DNA of 64,000 nucleotides from positions 682,001-746,000 of the forward strand of contig NZ_CP036200.1 of assembly GCF_004295345.1 (NCBI RefSeq), given 5' to 3'. Every line of letters starts with the position of its first letter. The stretch's first letter is position 1. The position numbers were made by a program, and so were the translations under genes. Source of the DNA: Shewanella maritima. Lineage in GTDB: Bacteria; Pseudomonadota; Gammaproteobacteria; Enterobacterales; Shewanellaceae. Below the pieces are notes generated by a model. The model was not told the origin of the DNA and searched no databases. It saw only the letters and a program-made list of their open reading frames with translations. This document shows positions 44,261 to 53,649 of this stretch, piece by piece.

Positions 44261-45649
44261 TTACTCAAATGCATAGGCCATCTCATTATGGTTGGCCGTT
44301 TGTGGTGACGGTTGTTGCTCTGATTCGTTCAACGCACTTAGCGCTTGCTTGGCTAAGGCTAACGTATCCGCGACCTTCATGTCTTCAGGAACACGTTGAC
44401 CATCAGTCACATAACTTAATGGTAACTCATTTTGAATCAATACGCTCAGTGCGCCAGCAATTGATATTGATTCGTCTAACTTGGTTAATATAGCACCGGC
44501 TAGAGGGATGCGTTTAAAATGATTTACTGCATCTTGTAACACTCTGCGCTGGCCTGTTGCTGACATAACAAGATAACTACGAATTGGAATTCGGCTATTA
44601 GCCGTTAAGTTATCTAATTGCTGATATAGGCGCATATCTCGCTGTCCCATACCCGCAGTGTCTATCAATACCAATTTACGACTTCTAAATTGGTATAAAA
44701 TTTGTTCAAGCTCTGCTAAATCATGAGCTTGCTTAACAGGGCACCCCATTATTTTGCCATAAGTTGCCAGCTGCTCATAGGCTCCAATGCGATAATGGTC
44801 TGTTGTGATCATCGCAACTTGATCTGGACCATGATGTGCGACAAATCTTGCTGCAATTTTCGCCAGCGAAGTGGTTTTTCCCACACCTGTTGGACCAACA
44901 AATGCCACAACGCCACCACGCTTAACAATATCATCGCCTTGATTATCTAACAGGTTGGCTAAACTCTGTGGCAAAGCACGCACTAAATCTGCTGGCGTAT
45001 AATTTTGGCTGAGTGCTGCTAGGTTTGCAGCAACTGGTGCAGAAAATTCTGCTGCAATGAGCTTGCTCTCTAACATAGCGCCAACTGGGTCGGTGCGCTT
45101 TTTCTGATCTGTCATCAATTCAGAAACTTGATGAGTTAGCAAGCTACGAAGCGATGCCATCTCTTCTCTTAGTGATTCAATTTCAGCAGATGACGATTTA
45201 GCCGCTCTAGGCTCTGGTGTAAACTGCGCTGCTTGAGGTTCGCTACGTTGAGCTTTTGGCTGTTTACTTGCTTCTAATTGTCTTGCCCACTCAGGTAACT
45301 CAGGTTCTTCCTTACGCTGCGCTAGCTGATCATTAATGCGACTTTGTTGCTTCTCAAGCAGTGCTTGTAAAGAATCCGCAACAGGCGGCGGGCTAACTTT
45401 TGCCTGAGTTTTAATACTGGCATTGCTTGACTGCAATGACACTCGGTCATCTGACACATCCATAAAGCCAGGAGCCGGTGCGTTAACGGCAGCATTGGCT
45501 TTTGGTTCGTCGTAATCCACAGCAGCGACAATTTCGATGCCACCAGTCACTTTTTTATTGGACATGATCACGGCATCAGAGCCTAAGGTCTCTTTGACTT
45601 GTGCCAGCGCGCCGCGCATGTCTTTGGCAAAAAATCGTTTAATCTTCAC
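44261..45649 (-). CDS. flhF: Flagellar placement GTPase FlhF
   Basis: An SRP-type GTPase that puts the flagellum at the cell pole. 462 residues: an N-terminal basic segment (MKIKRFFAKDMRGALAQVKE), a long variable B domain rich in Gln/Ala/Pro/Ser (about 70-170), then the NG domains with the P-loop VAFVGPTGVGKTTSLAKIAA (about 252-271), MITTDHYRIGAYEQL, VLIDTAGMGQRD and ILTKLDES. The start is GTG with GAGGTG six bases upstream. It follows flhA after 28 bases. Confidence 0.95.
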   Translation of the reverse strand: MKIKRFFAKDMRGALAQVKETLGSDAVIMSNKKVTGGIEIVAAVDYDEPKANAAVNAPAPGFMDVSDDRVSLQSSNASIKTQAKVSPPPVADSLQALLEKQQSRINDQLAQRKEEPELPEWARQLEASKQPKAQRSEPQAAQFTPEPRAAKSSSAEIESLREEMASLRSLLTHQVSELMTDQKKRTDPVGAMLESKLIAAEFSAPVAANLAALSQNYTPADLVRALPQSLANLLDNQGDDIVKRGGVVAFVGPTGVGKTTSLAKIAARFVAHHGPDQVAMITTDHYRIGAYEQLATYGKIMGCPVKQAHDLAELEQILYQFRSRKLVLIDTAGMGQRDMRLYQQLDNLTANSRIPIRSYLVMSATGQRRVLQDAVNHFKRIPLAGAILTKLDESISIAGALSVLIQNELPLSYVTDGQRVPEDMKVADTLALAKQALSALNESEQQPSPQTANHNEMAYAFE

Positions 45650-45677
45650 TGAAACACCTCAAATCTAAAGCTGACCA

Positions 45678-47792
45678 CTATTGTCCAACTGACTGCTGCC
45701 CAACGGCTGAAACAATTCGAATTTGTTTCTCATCTGGTATCTCTTGATAAGAGATCACCCGCAGGCTTGGAATAGTGTACTTAACAAATCTTGACAGCGT
45801 TGACCTCAGCATACCCGATGTCAATAATATGGCTGGTTGGCCGACCATTTCTTGCTTCTGCGCCGCATCTAATAGTGACTGCTGCATACGCTCTGCAAGG
45901 CCTGGCTCAATATTCGGCCCTTCGCCCCCTGTCGCCTGCATAGACTTATGCAACATCTGTTCCAGCTCTGGCGCCAATGTAATGACAGGGATCTCAAGCT
46001 CAGGTCCAGAGATCTCTTGTACGATCATCCGTTTCAACGCAATACGCACTGCAGCCGTGAGAACTTCGGTGTCATTACTCTTACCGCCATACTCAAGTAG
46101 TGTTTGTACAATTGTGCGTAAATCACGCACGCTAACCCCTTCGTTAAGTAAGTTTTGCATCACTTTAACCACATGGCCAAGTGGCATCACATCAGGAATA
46201 AAGCCATCAATTAACTTAGGTGATTGCTTCGCTAGCATATCCATTAGCTGCTGCACTTCTTCATAACCCAGCAGCTTCGCGGCATTGTTACTTAACAGCT
46301 GGCTAATGTGTGTTGCGACTACTGTTGCGGTATCAACCACTGTGTAGCCTAGCGTTTGCGCTTGCTCGCGCTGCTCAGGGGCAATCCATACCGCTTCTAA
46401 CCCAAAGGCTGGGTCTTTGGTTTCTATGCCATCGAGCTTGCCATAAACCTGACCTGGATTGATGGCAAGCTCGCAATCATGGCGAACTTCGGCCTCTCCC
46501 ACAACTACGCCCATTAACGAGATTTGATAAGCATTTGGCGCTAAATCAAGATTGTCGCGAATATGCACCGCAGGCACTAGGAAACCAAGCTCTTGTGAAA
46601 GCTTCTTACGCACACCTTTAATTCGGCTTAATAACTCACCGCCCTGACCTTTATCCACCAGCGGAATAAGACGATAACCCACTTCTAAACCAATGGTATC
46701 GACATGGCGCACATCGTCCCAGCTTAGCTCTTTTGGCTCGGCATCTTTTGGCTCACTCGGCCCTTTTGTAGCCTTCTCTAATGCTTTTGCTTTGTTCTCT
46801 TGAATGCGTTTGTGTACAAAGTAAGCTGCGCCAGCGGTAATAAACGCAAAACTTAAAAATGCTAGGTGCGGCATACCCGGCACAATACCCATCACAAATA
46901 GCACACCCGCAGCAATTGCCAATGACTTGGGGCTGTCAAACATCTGACTTATCATCATCTGCCCCATGTCACCTGACTCGTTTTGACGGGTCACCATTAA
47001 TGCCGCTGCAATAGACAGTAGTAGGCCAGGAATTTGCGCGACTAAACCATCACCAATGGTCAGTAAGGTATAGATTTCAATTGCACTGGAGAAATCTAAT
47101 CCGTGCTGCACCATACCAATGACAAAACCACCAAGAATATTGATGACAAGAATAAGGATACCGGCGATGGCATCACCTTTTACAAACTTTGACGCACCAT
47201 CCATCGCACCGTAAAAATCTGCTTCTTTGGTTACTTCAGCGCGACGCAATCTTGCTTGCTCTTGATTTAATACGCCTGCATTTAAGTCAGCATCAATTGC
47301 CATTTGCTTGCCCGGCATAGCATCAAGGGTGAAACGCGCGCTCACTTCCGAAATACGCCCCGCACCTTTGGTTACTACGGCAAAGTTAATGATGATCAAG
47401 ATTAAGAACACCACTAAACCAACCGCATAGTTACCACCAATTACCACGGAGCCAAAGGCTTCAATCACTTTACCAGCTGCATCACCACCATTATGTCCCT
47501 CAAGTAACACAACACGTGTTGATGCAACGTTTAACGCTAGTCGCAATAGCGTGGCAACGAGCAATACAGATGGAAACGCCGCAAAATCCAATGGTCTGTC
47601 GGTATAAATGGCGACTAGCAGCACCACAAGCGCCAAGGCAATGTTGAATGAGAAAAGAATATCGAGCAGAAATGCTGGCATTGGCAACACAACCATACCA
47701 AGGGCCGCAAGTACTAAAAGGGGTGTACCTATGCCTTTAAAACTGGCTGGTTTTATTTGCTTAAACTGCCCAAATGTTGCTTTTACATCCAT
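45678..47792 (-). CDS. flhA: Flagellar export gate protein FlhA
   Basis: Major membrane component of the flagellar type III export gate. 704 residues: about eight membrane helices in the first 330 residues, including VASTRVVLLEGHNG. The conserved cytoplasmic loop carries SARFTLDAMPGKQMAIDADL and RRAEVTKEADFYGAMDGASK. A large cytoplasmic domain follows (350-704) that docks substrates and chaperones. It has its own upstream region of 190 bases with a sigma-54-like promoter, separating it from flhB. Confidence 0.96.
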   Translation of the reverse strand: MDVKATFGQFKQIKPASFKGIGTPLLVLAALGMVVLPMPAFLLDILFSFNIALALVVLLVAIYTDRPLDFAAFPSVLLVATLLRLALNVASTRVVLLEGHNGGDAAGKVIEAFGSVVIGGNYAVGLVVFLILIIINFAVVTKGAGRISEVSARFTLDAMPGKQMAIDADLNAGVLNQEQARLRRAEVTKEADFYGAMDGASKFVKGDAIAGILILVINILGGFVIGMVQHGLDFSSAIEIYTLLTIGDGLVAQIPGLLLSIAAALMVTRQNESGDMGQMMISQMFDSPKSLAIAAGVLFVMGIVPGMPHLAFLSFAFITAGAAYFVHKRIQENKAKALEKATKGPSEPKDAEPKELSWDDVRHVDTIGLEVGYRLIPLVDKGQGGELLSRIKGVRKKLSQELGFLVPAVHIRDNLDLAPNAYQISLMGVVVGEAEVRHDCELAINPGQVYGKLDGIETKDPAFGLEAVWIAPEQREQAQTLGYTVVDTATVVATHISQLLSNNAAKLLGYEEVQQLMDMLAKQSPKLIDGFIPDVMPLGHVVKVMQNLLNEGVSVRDLRTIVQTLLEYGGKSNDTEVLTAAVRIALKRMIVQEISGPELEIPVITLAPELEQMLHKSMQATGGEGPNIEPGLAERMQQSLLDAAQKQEMVGQPAILLTSGMLRSTLSRFVKYTIPSLRVISYQEIPDEKQIRIVSAVGQQSVGQ

Positions 47793-47888
47793 TTGATGAG
47801 ACCTATAAATTTAATGCGCTGCTTCGATACCTAAACTAAAGAGGAGTAGCAGTTTATTGACGTTCAATCACAATTAAGCATCAATCTG

Positions 47889-47905
47889 CAAAATGTAGAC
47901 CAGCC
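47889..47905 (-). promoter_or_regulatory. Sigma-54-like promoter upstream of flhA
   Basis: The minus strand reads CTGGTCTACATTTTGCA: TGG and TTGCA are conserved and GG and GC are 10 bases apart, as sigma-54 requires. It lies 97 bases upstream of the flhA start, in the only sizeable gap between flhB and fliA. The CACG part of the consensus is not matched. Confidence 0.5.
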
Positions 47906-47982
47906 TTGTATAAGCTAAAACCGCATGAGCAAAATTTGCCCACGCGTAATTCAACTAACAGCTATTAATGAGGATGCTTAGG

Positions 47983-49116
47983 CTAGTGCTTTAACTCGTC
48001 AGGAATGGGTTGGTTAAGCGGAATTGGCGTTGGCTTGCGTCCCTTGCCTTTTTGGTACTGACGCAACTGAAATACATATGCAAGTACTTGAGCCACCGCG
48101 GTGAAAAGTCCTTCTGGTACTTGTTGGTCAACTTTGGTGGTGTGATAAATAGCCCTGGCAAGTGGCGGTGCAGATACAATAGCGATTTCATGCTCGCGAG
48201 CAATTTCACGAATTTTAAATGCGACCTCATCAACGCCTTTAGCAATTAAAAATGGCGCTGGTGAGCGAATAACATCGTACTTTACTGCTACCGCATAGTG
48301 CTCTGGGTTAACCACAATCACATCAGCATTAGGCACTTCAGTCATCATGCGTCTTTGCGCCATCTCGCGCTGCATTTGCCTTACGCGGCCTTTAACCTCA
48401 GGTTGACCTTCAGTTTCTTTATATTCATCTTTTATTTCCTGCTTAGTCATTCGCAGCTGTTTGTTGTGGTTCCATATTTGAAACGGCACATCAATCACTA
48501 CGATAAGTAGCATAGAAGAACAAAGCAGAATAAATAGCCACACTAACATATTGAGCGCGTCGTAAACGTTGCCCGGCAGATGCCCGTTGGAAAGGTTAAG
48601 GATATCGTAAAAGTAGAATTTAAGCAGAAAATAAGCCGAGATAGCCACAACTAAAAACTTGGCAAGGCCTTTAACTAACTCAATGCCAGCTTGTGGGCCA
48701 AACATCCGCTTAAAACCATTCATTGGGTTAAGTTTACTGCCTTTGGGCATAATAGCCTTGGTTGAGAACGACAAGCCACCCAACGCGACATTACCGGCAA
48801 AAGCTACCAGTGCCAGCAAGCTAATAAACCCAATCATTGGCAGCAATAACTCAGTGCCCACTAGCCCCCATACACGCAGCATAGAGTTAGTATCAAAGAT
48901 TTGATCTCGCTCCATGGTCATTAGTTGCTTCATAATAGTGTGCAAAGCTGTTGCTAACGCTGGGCCAGTCACAGCAAAACCTACAGATGCGGCAAGCAAT
49001 ACGGCAGCGGTACCCAACTCTTTAGAGCGGGCAACTTGACCTTTTTCACGCGCCTGCTCGAGGCGCCTCGCCGTGGGTTCTTCGGTACGTTCTTGACTGG
49101 TATCGTTCTCGGCCAT
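47983..49116 (-). CDS. flhB: Flagellar export switch protein FlhB
   Basis: Membrane protein that controls export substrate switching through self-cleavage. 377 residues: an N-terminal charged segment (ERTEEPTARRLEQAREKGQVARSKEL, a signature of the family), four membrane helices between about 30 and 210, and the cytoplasmic domain with the autocleavage motif ADVIVVNPEHYAVAVKY; cleavage is between Asn and Pro of NPEH near residue 269. It follows fliR after 7 bases, with an AGGTGAACT ribosome site. Confidence 0.96.
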   Translation of the reverse strand: MAENDTSQERTEEPTARRLEQAREKGQVARSKELGTAAVLLAASVGFAVTGPALATALHTIMKQLMTMERDQIFDTNSMLRVWGLVGTELLLPMIGFISLLALVAFAGNVALGGLSFSTKAIMPKGSKLNPMNGFKRMFGPQAGIELVKGLAKFLVVAISAYFLLKFYFYDILNLSNGHLPGNVYDALNMLVWLFILLCSSMLLIVVIDVPFQIWNHNKQLRMTKQEIKDEYKETEGQPEVKGRVRQMQREMAQRRMMTEVPNADVIVVNPEHYAVAVKYDVIRSPAPFLIAKGVDEVAFKIREIAREHEIAIVSAPPLARAIYHTTKVDQQVPEGLFTAVAQVLAYVFQLRQYQKGKGRKPTPIPLNQPIPDELKH

Positions 49117-49123
49117 AGTTCAC

Positions 49124-49927
49124 CTAAAACGTCAGTACAGCATCGGTTTGACACTGCAACAAGAGTAAATCACACATTAATAACTGCGCCGCAGCCCAAA
49201 CTTCTGAAAAGTGCGCCATGATTGGGCTTAGGGTTAACCACAAAATGAACAAGCCGCTAACCATGGTGACAGGGAAACCAATGGCAAAAATGTTTAACTG
49301 CGGCGAGGCTCGCGTCATCACGCCAAAAGATAGATTGATCATTAACAAAGCGACAATCGCACTTAGCGACATAGTTAATGCGGCGCCAAACATATACAAA
49401 CCCCACTCACCTAGCTTGCGATAATTCTCAACTGCAATACCGCTCATTGAAACAGGAATGGTTTCAAAGCTAGCGATGAGCATACGAAACATCAGCAAAT
49501 GCCCATCTACCGCCAAAAAGATAAGCGTGCTTAGTAGCAAAAAGAAATTACCGACAATCGGCGTTTGTTGACCAGAGCCAGGATCAACCATAGAGGCAAA
49601 ACCCAAACTGGTTTGCATACCAATAATTTGCCCGGTTAATACAAAGGTTTGCATCACCATTAGGGTCACAAAACCCATGGCTGCACCGATAATAATTTGC
49701 TGAGCAATAATGAACACCGCGGACAGCGACATTAACTCAATGCCTGGCATTTCAGGCAGCATAGGCGCAACCGCTACAGTAATAGCAACGGCAAGCAATA
49801 ACCTTACTCGCGAAGGCGTGGTGTTAGCACCAAATACCGCCATCACCATTAACATGGACGAAATGCGAAACATAGGCAGCATATAGCTGGCTATGGCTTG
49901 GTTGATTTCAGCGAATAAGATCTCCAC
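49124..49927 (-). CDS. fliR: Flagellar export gate protein FliR
   Basis: Part of the FliPQR pore that forms the entry of the flagellar export channel. 267 residues, strongly hydrophobic, with MLPMFRISSMLMVMAVFGAN near the N terminus and the family block GQIIGMQTSLGFASMVDPGSG (about 98-118). The start is GTG. It is separated by three bases from fliQ and seven from flhB. Confidence 0.94.
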   Translation of the reverse strand: MEILFAEINQAIASYMLPMFRISSMLMVMAVFGANTTPSRVRLLLAVAITVAVAPMLPEMPGIELMSLSAVFIIAQQIIIGAAMGFVTLMVMQTFVLTGQIIGMQTSLGFASMVDPGSGQQTPIVGNFFLLLSTLIFLAVDGHLLMFRMLIASFETIPVSMSGIAVENYRKLGEWGLYMFGAALTMSLSAIVALLMINLSFGVMTRASPQLNIFAIGFPVTMVSGLFILWLTLSPIMAHFSEVWAAAQLLMCDLLLLQCQTDAVLTF

Positions 49928-49930
49928 TTG

Positions 49931-50200
49931 CTAGCCTATTACTTGCGGGATCATATTTACCATTTGATAAAAGAAATCCATCATTGTCTGCACCAGCCAA
50001 TGCCCTAGAAACATCAAGGCCCCCAGCGTCACCAATAAGCGAGGCAAAAAGCTCAACGTTTGCTCGTTAATTGAAGTCGCGGCCTGAAACACCGCTACAA
50101 TCAAACCAATAAACAAACCTGGTAGAATAATTGCCGACACAATCAATACGATGACTGATAAGGCCTCACGGAAGATATCAATTAAAGACTCTGGAGACAT
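49931..50200 (-). CDS. fliQ: Flagellar export gate protein FliQ
   Basis: Small export-gate subunit, 89 residues with two membrane helices forming a hairpin (VLIVSAIILPGLFIGLIVAV and LVTLGALMFLGHWLVQTMMD). The sequence AVFQAATSINEQTLSFLPRL between them is the family signature. It lies 8 bases after fliP and 3 before fliR. Confidence 0.95.
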   Translation of the reverse strand: MSPESLIDIFREALSVIVLIVSAIILPGLFIGLIVAVFQAATSINEQTLSFLPRLLVTLGALMFLGHWLVQTMMDFFYQMVNMIPQVIG

Positions 50201-50208
50201 AAGCCCAC

Positions 50209-50970
50209 CTAAATCCCAAAGCTATTAGCTAAGGTCCCCATGACTAATCCCCAGCCATCAACCAGTACAAATAGCATGATCTTAAACGGCAATGACACAA
50301 TCATTGGCGACAGCATCATCATACCCATGGCCATCAAGATACTTGCCACCACCAGGTCGAGCACCAAAAACGGTACAAACAGCATAAAGCCAATTTGAAA
50401 TGCGGTTTTTAGCTCGCTAGTAATAAATGCCGGGATCAACACTGACATTGGAGTTTGCTCAGGTGACTGAATATTTTGATAACCGGATATCTCAATAAAG
50501 GTTTCTAAATCTGTGGTGCGCACTTGTGACAGCATAAAGGCTTTCAGTGGTTCTTTACCTACCTCATAGGCTTGGGTAAGCGTCATTTGCTCTTCGATGT
50601 ATGGCTCAACTGCCTGGGTGTAAATCTTGTCAAATACCGGTGCCATAATAAAGAAGGTCATAAACAAACTGATACCAATCAACACCTGATTAGACGGGGT
50701 TTGTTGCAAACCCAGCGCTTGGCGCAAAATCGACAACACCACAATGATGCGGGTGAATGACGTCAACATGATGACCATGGCCGGAATGAAGCTGAGCGCC
50801 GTCATCAGCAGCAAGATTTGCATGGTCACCGAATATTCAGTGGCCCCGTCAGCACCGGTCGTCACCGTAACCGCCGGTAAAATGCCATCTTGCGCGACAG
50901 CAAATGATGGCAAGCTCATAGACAAGATAGCGAGCATTAACGACAGGCTAATAGTGGTCCATTTCGACAT
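50209..50970 (-). CDS. fliP: Flagellar export gate protein FliP
   Basis: Core subunit of the FliPQR export gate. 253 residues: a cleavable signal peptide ([20 protein letters not shown]), then TM helices with [20 protein letters not shown] (about 58-77), [19 protein letters not shown], and the C-terminal [20 protein letters not shown] and [20 protein letters not shown] blocks. Its ATG overlaps the fliO stop by one base. Confidence 0.96.
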   Translation of the reverse strand: MSKWTTISLSLMLAILSMSLPSFAVAQDGILPAVTVTTGADGATEYSVTMQILLLMTALSFIPAMVIMLTSFTRIIVVLSILRQALGLQQTPSNQVLIGISLFMTFFIMAPVFDKIYTQAVEPYIEEQMTLTQAYEVGKEPLKAFMLSQVRTTDLETFIEISGYQNIQSPEQTPMSVLIPAFITSELKTAFQIGFMLFVPFLVLDLVVASILMAMGMMMLSPMIVSLPFKIMLFVLVDGWGLVMGTLANSFGI

Positions 50971-51422
50971 TATTGTTGTTCCTTGGCTTGTTTGAGCTTG
51001 TCGGCGAATGACAATTTATGGGCAAACTTTTTATCAGCAAACTTTGTTGGCTGCTCTATTGAGATAGGCTCATCAAGCTTATCTAATAAACTGATTTGCT
51101 CAGGGGTGACACCAATAAAATACTGTTGCCCCGCTAATTCAACCACCATTAATTTCTCACGTTGACCGATGGCAGTTGCAGCAATAGTTTTAATCGTGCC
51201 TTGTTGGTTAGGCATAATATTCAAGCGCTTGACGATATATGCCAGCACAAATATCAAGGCAAGTACCACCAGCAAACCACCAAGCATATTGGCGACAGTA
51301 GCGGTGTAAGACACTTCAGCTGAGCGCTGAGCTACTTGCTCGGTCACTTTAGCGGCCGTAGCACTAGCGACGGTTTGCTGAGCGACTGCGCCTTGAGATG
51401 AGGTCAACAAAGAGAGGATCAA
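50970..51422 (-). CDS. fliO: Flagellar assembly protein FliO
   Basis: Bitopic membrane protein that helps assemble the FliP ring. 150 residues: an N-terminal hydrophobic stretch, a clear membrane helix ([25 protein letters not shown], about 43-67), then a small beta-rich cytoplasmic domain ([19 protein letters not shown]). The start is TTG (51420-51422) with AAGGAAGG seven bases upstream. FliO is poorly conserved; the position between fliN and fliP makes the call firm. Confidence 0.9.
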   Translation of the reverse strand: MILSLLTSSQGAVAQQTVASATAAKVTEQVAQRSAEVSYTATVANMLGGLLVVLALIFVLAYIVKRLNIMPNQQGTIKTIAATAIGQREKLMVVELAGQQYFIGVTPEQISLLDKLDEPISIEQPTKFADKKFAHKLSFADKLKQAKEQQ

Positions 51423-51500
51423 AAAATTGCCTTCCTTAACAAAGAGTCTGATACAAAACAGCCTGAACGAATTAGGTTCAGGCTATGACAGGGTACTGAA

Positions 51501-51893
51501 CTACTTAAGCTTTTTAATCCGCTCAGTTTGGCTGATAACGTCGGTTAGGCGAATTCCAAACTTGTCGTTGACGACAACTACCTCACCGTGGGCAATCAAG
51601 GTACCATTGACCATCACATCGAGCGGTTCACCCGCTACACGGTCTAGCTCAACAACCGAGCCCTGGTTAAGTTGCAGCAAATTACGGATGCTAATGAAGC
51701 TGCGCCCTACTTCCATAGAAATAGTGACCGGAATATCTAAAATTGAGTCAAGCTTTTCAGCTTCTTCTTTACTCAATGGTTTGGATTCATCGACGAGTTC
51801 GTCGAGCTGAACTTGCTCTGCCTGCGCCGCCTCTTCTAAGGCCTGCTCAGCCATAGCTGCAGCCCAATCATCACCTGTATCTTCTGTACTCAT
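51501..51893 (-). CDS. fliN: Flagellar motor switch protein FliN
   Basis: C-ring component that binds CheY-P and the export ATPase complex. 130 residues: an acidic, Ala/Glu-rich N-terminal segment (ALEEAAQAEQVQLDELVDES) and the SpoA domain at the C terminus (ILDIPVTISMEVGRSFISIR, then LNQGSVVELDRVAGEPLDVM and VVVNDKFGIRLTDVI). It follows fliM after 9 bases. Confidence 0.96.
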   Translation of the reverse strand: MSTEDTGDDWAAAMAEQALEEAAQAEQVQLDELVDESKPLSKEEAEKLDSILDIPVTISMEVGRSFISIRNLLQLNQGSVVELDRVAGEPLDVMVNGTLIAHGEVVVVNDKFGIRLTDVISQTERIKKLK

Positions 51894-51902
51894 GGCTTCA
51901 CC

Positions 51903-52934
51903 TTATAATTCGGACAGATCACGCGACTTACCTTTCTTGCGCGTAAAGAGTTGTAATTCTGATTTAACAGTTTCTGGGCGAGCAATCTTCTCACTGACTT
52001 TCAGCGCTAGATTCTCTCGTGATTGACCAAGCTTACAGCGGAAAGTCGGCAAATCTTCTACTCGCATCATAATATGCTCAGGCAGCTCAACAGGGATAAC
52101 ATCACCTGCTTTAAAATCCATCACTTCCCGCAGTGTTAGTTCTTTTTCAACGATGTTGGCATCAACGCCAACCTCTACATCCATAATTTCATCACGAAGT
52201 GCTTGCGACCAACGCATGTCAGTATCTTGTTTGTCACTTTGGACACCGGCATCAAGCAGCTCACGAATGGGCTCAATCATCGAATACGGCATGGTAATGT
52301 GGAAATCACCACCGCCTCCATCAACTTCAATGTGAAATGAATTAATCACTACCACTTCTGTTGGGCTAACGATGTTTGCCATCGCTGGGTTAACTTCCGA
52401 GTCTAGATATTCAAACTCAACGTCCATTACTGGTGCCCAAGCATCTTTATAATCTTCAAAAATAATTTTCAGCAGCAACTGAACGATACGTCTCTCGGTC
52501 GGCGTAAATTCACGACCTTCAATCTTGGCATGGAAGCGGCCATCACCGCCAAAAAAGTTATCCACCAAAATAAACACCAAGCGCGCTTCCATGGTGATAA
52601 GGCCTGTGCCTTTTAACGGGCTAAAGCGCACCATGTTCAAACTCGTCGGTACAAACAAGGTATGTACATACTCGCCAAACTTAAGCATCTGAACGCCATT
52701 AATCGACACTTCAGCTGCGCGGCGCATCATGTTAAACATGCTGATCCGTAGGTGGCGTGCAAAACGCTCGTTAACAATTTCGAGTGTTGGCATACGACCA
52801 CGGACGATGCGATCTTGAGAAGAAAAGTCATAGGTGCGCGCATCGGCGCCACCTTCGTCTATCTCATCTTCTTCAACATCATCAACACCATGTAACAGCG
52901 CATCAATTTCGTCTTGGCTTAATAAATCACTCAC
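51903..52934 (-). CDS. fliM: Flagellar motor switch protein FliM
   Basis: C-ring protein that binds CheY-P and sets rotation direction. 343 residues: the N-terminal CheY-binding peptide MSDLLSQDEIDALLHGV, the middle CheC-like domain (GRMPTLEIVNERFARHLRIS, NSFHIEVDGGGGDFHITMPY), and a C-terminal SpoA domain (about 255-325, MDFKAGDVIPVELPEHIMMR). The start is GTG (52932-52934). It lies 77 bases after fliL. Confidence 0.96.
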   Translation of the reverse strand: MSDLLSQDEIDALLHGVDDVEEDEIDEGGADARTYDFSSQDRIVRGRMPTLEIVNERFARHLRISMFNMMRRAAEVSINGVQMLKFGEYVHTLFVPTSLNMVRFSPLKGTGLITMEARLVFILVDNFFGGDGRFHAKIEGREFTPTERRIVQLLLKIIFEDYKDAWAPVMDVEFEYLDSEVNPAMANIVSPTEVVVINSFHIEVDGGGGDFHITMPYSMIEPIRELLDAGVQSDKQDTDMRWSQALRDEIMDVEVGVDANIVEKELTLREVMDFKAGDVIPVELPEHIMMRVEDLPTFRCKLGQSRENLALKVSEKIARPETVKSELQLFTRKKGKSRDLSEL

Positions 52935-53011
52935 ATCAAAGCCTTATTCGCTAAGTTACTCCCGCTTGGGAGACGTTTGATTAGTTTTGTTATAAAGGGT
53001 TTCAATACTTC

Positions 53012-53545
53012 TTACTGCATCACAAACCCAGTAAACAGTACTTTTTCTACAACCTTGCGGCCAGTCACCGCTTGTAAGGTGTTTTGTACATTAAGTAACG
53101 CAAGTTGACGCAGCTCATCTTTACCTGCTTGTGAGCTAAGCTTTTGCACATCTGCGGCGCTGAAAGTGGTTAACAGCGCATCCTCAATCAAAGGAATGTG
53201 TTTGCGAGTCAACACGTCATCGTCGCCGCGCACCATTAACTGTACTTTAATCTCAACTAGGCGTGAGCGCGTTGCCCCTGGCAAATTGAACAAAAACGGT
53301 CTCGGCATACCGACATAATTTGCCTTTCCGGTTGGCTCTGCAGTTGTGGCTACTTCTCCTGGAACTGTCTCACTATCTGCTTGCTCATTCGCTGCATCGT
53401 CTCCACTTAAAAAGAAGAACGCACCGCCACCGATAGCCAGCAGTAACACAACACCGATAATGATAAAAAGCATCTTTTTGCTCTTTTTACCTTCACCACC
53501 ATTTTCTTCTAATTCTAACTCTTGTTCAGCCATGGATTTGTCCAT
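53012..53545 (-). CDS. fliL: Flagellar basal-body protein FliL
   Basis: Membrane protein around the stators that supports torque at high load. 177 residues: an acidic cytoplasmic start (AEQELELEENGGEGKKSKK), one membrane helix (MLFIIIGVVLLLAIGGGAFFFL), and a periplasmic FliL domain (MPRPFLFNLPGATRSRLVEI, QLMVRGDDDVL, and the closing RKVVEKVLFTGFVMQ). Met-5 is an alternative start. It is 104 bases after fliK. Confidence 0.92.
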   Translation of the reverse strand: MDKSMAEQELELEENGGEGKKSKKMLFIIIGVVLLLAIGGGAFFFLSGDDAANEQADSETVPGEVATTAEPTGKANYVGMPRPFLFNLPGATRSRLVEIKVQLMVRGDDDVLTRKHIPLIEDALLTTFSAADVQKLSSQAGKDELRQLALLNVQNTLQAVTGRKVVEKVLFTGFVMQ

Positions 53546-53649
53546 TCCATATAGTCAATTTGTCAGCTTAAATCACCAGAGCATAACGAAATTTAGTTAA
53601 CTCTTTAGCACTTTAGCTATATTCGTTCACATTACTATAGGTTAACCAG

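Noticed and set aside
47930-47947. A TGGGCA...TTTTGCT stretch on the minus strand as a second sigma-54 promoter for flhA
   Set aside because: GG and GC are only nine bases apart; the element at 47889-47905 has the correct ten-base spacing.
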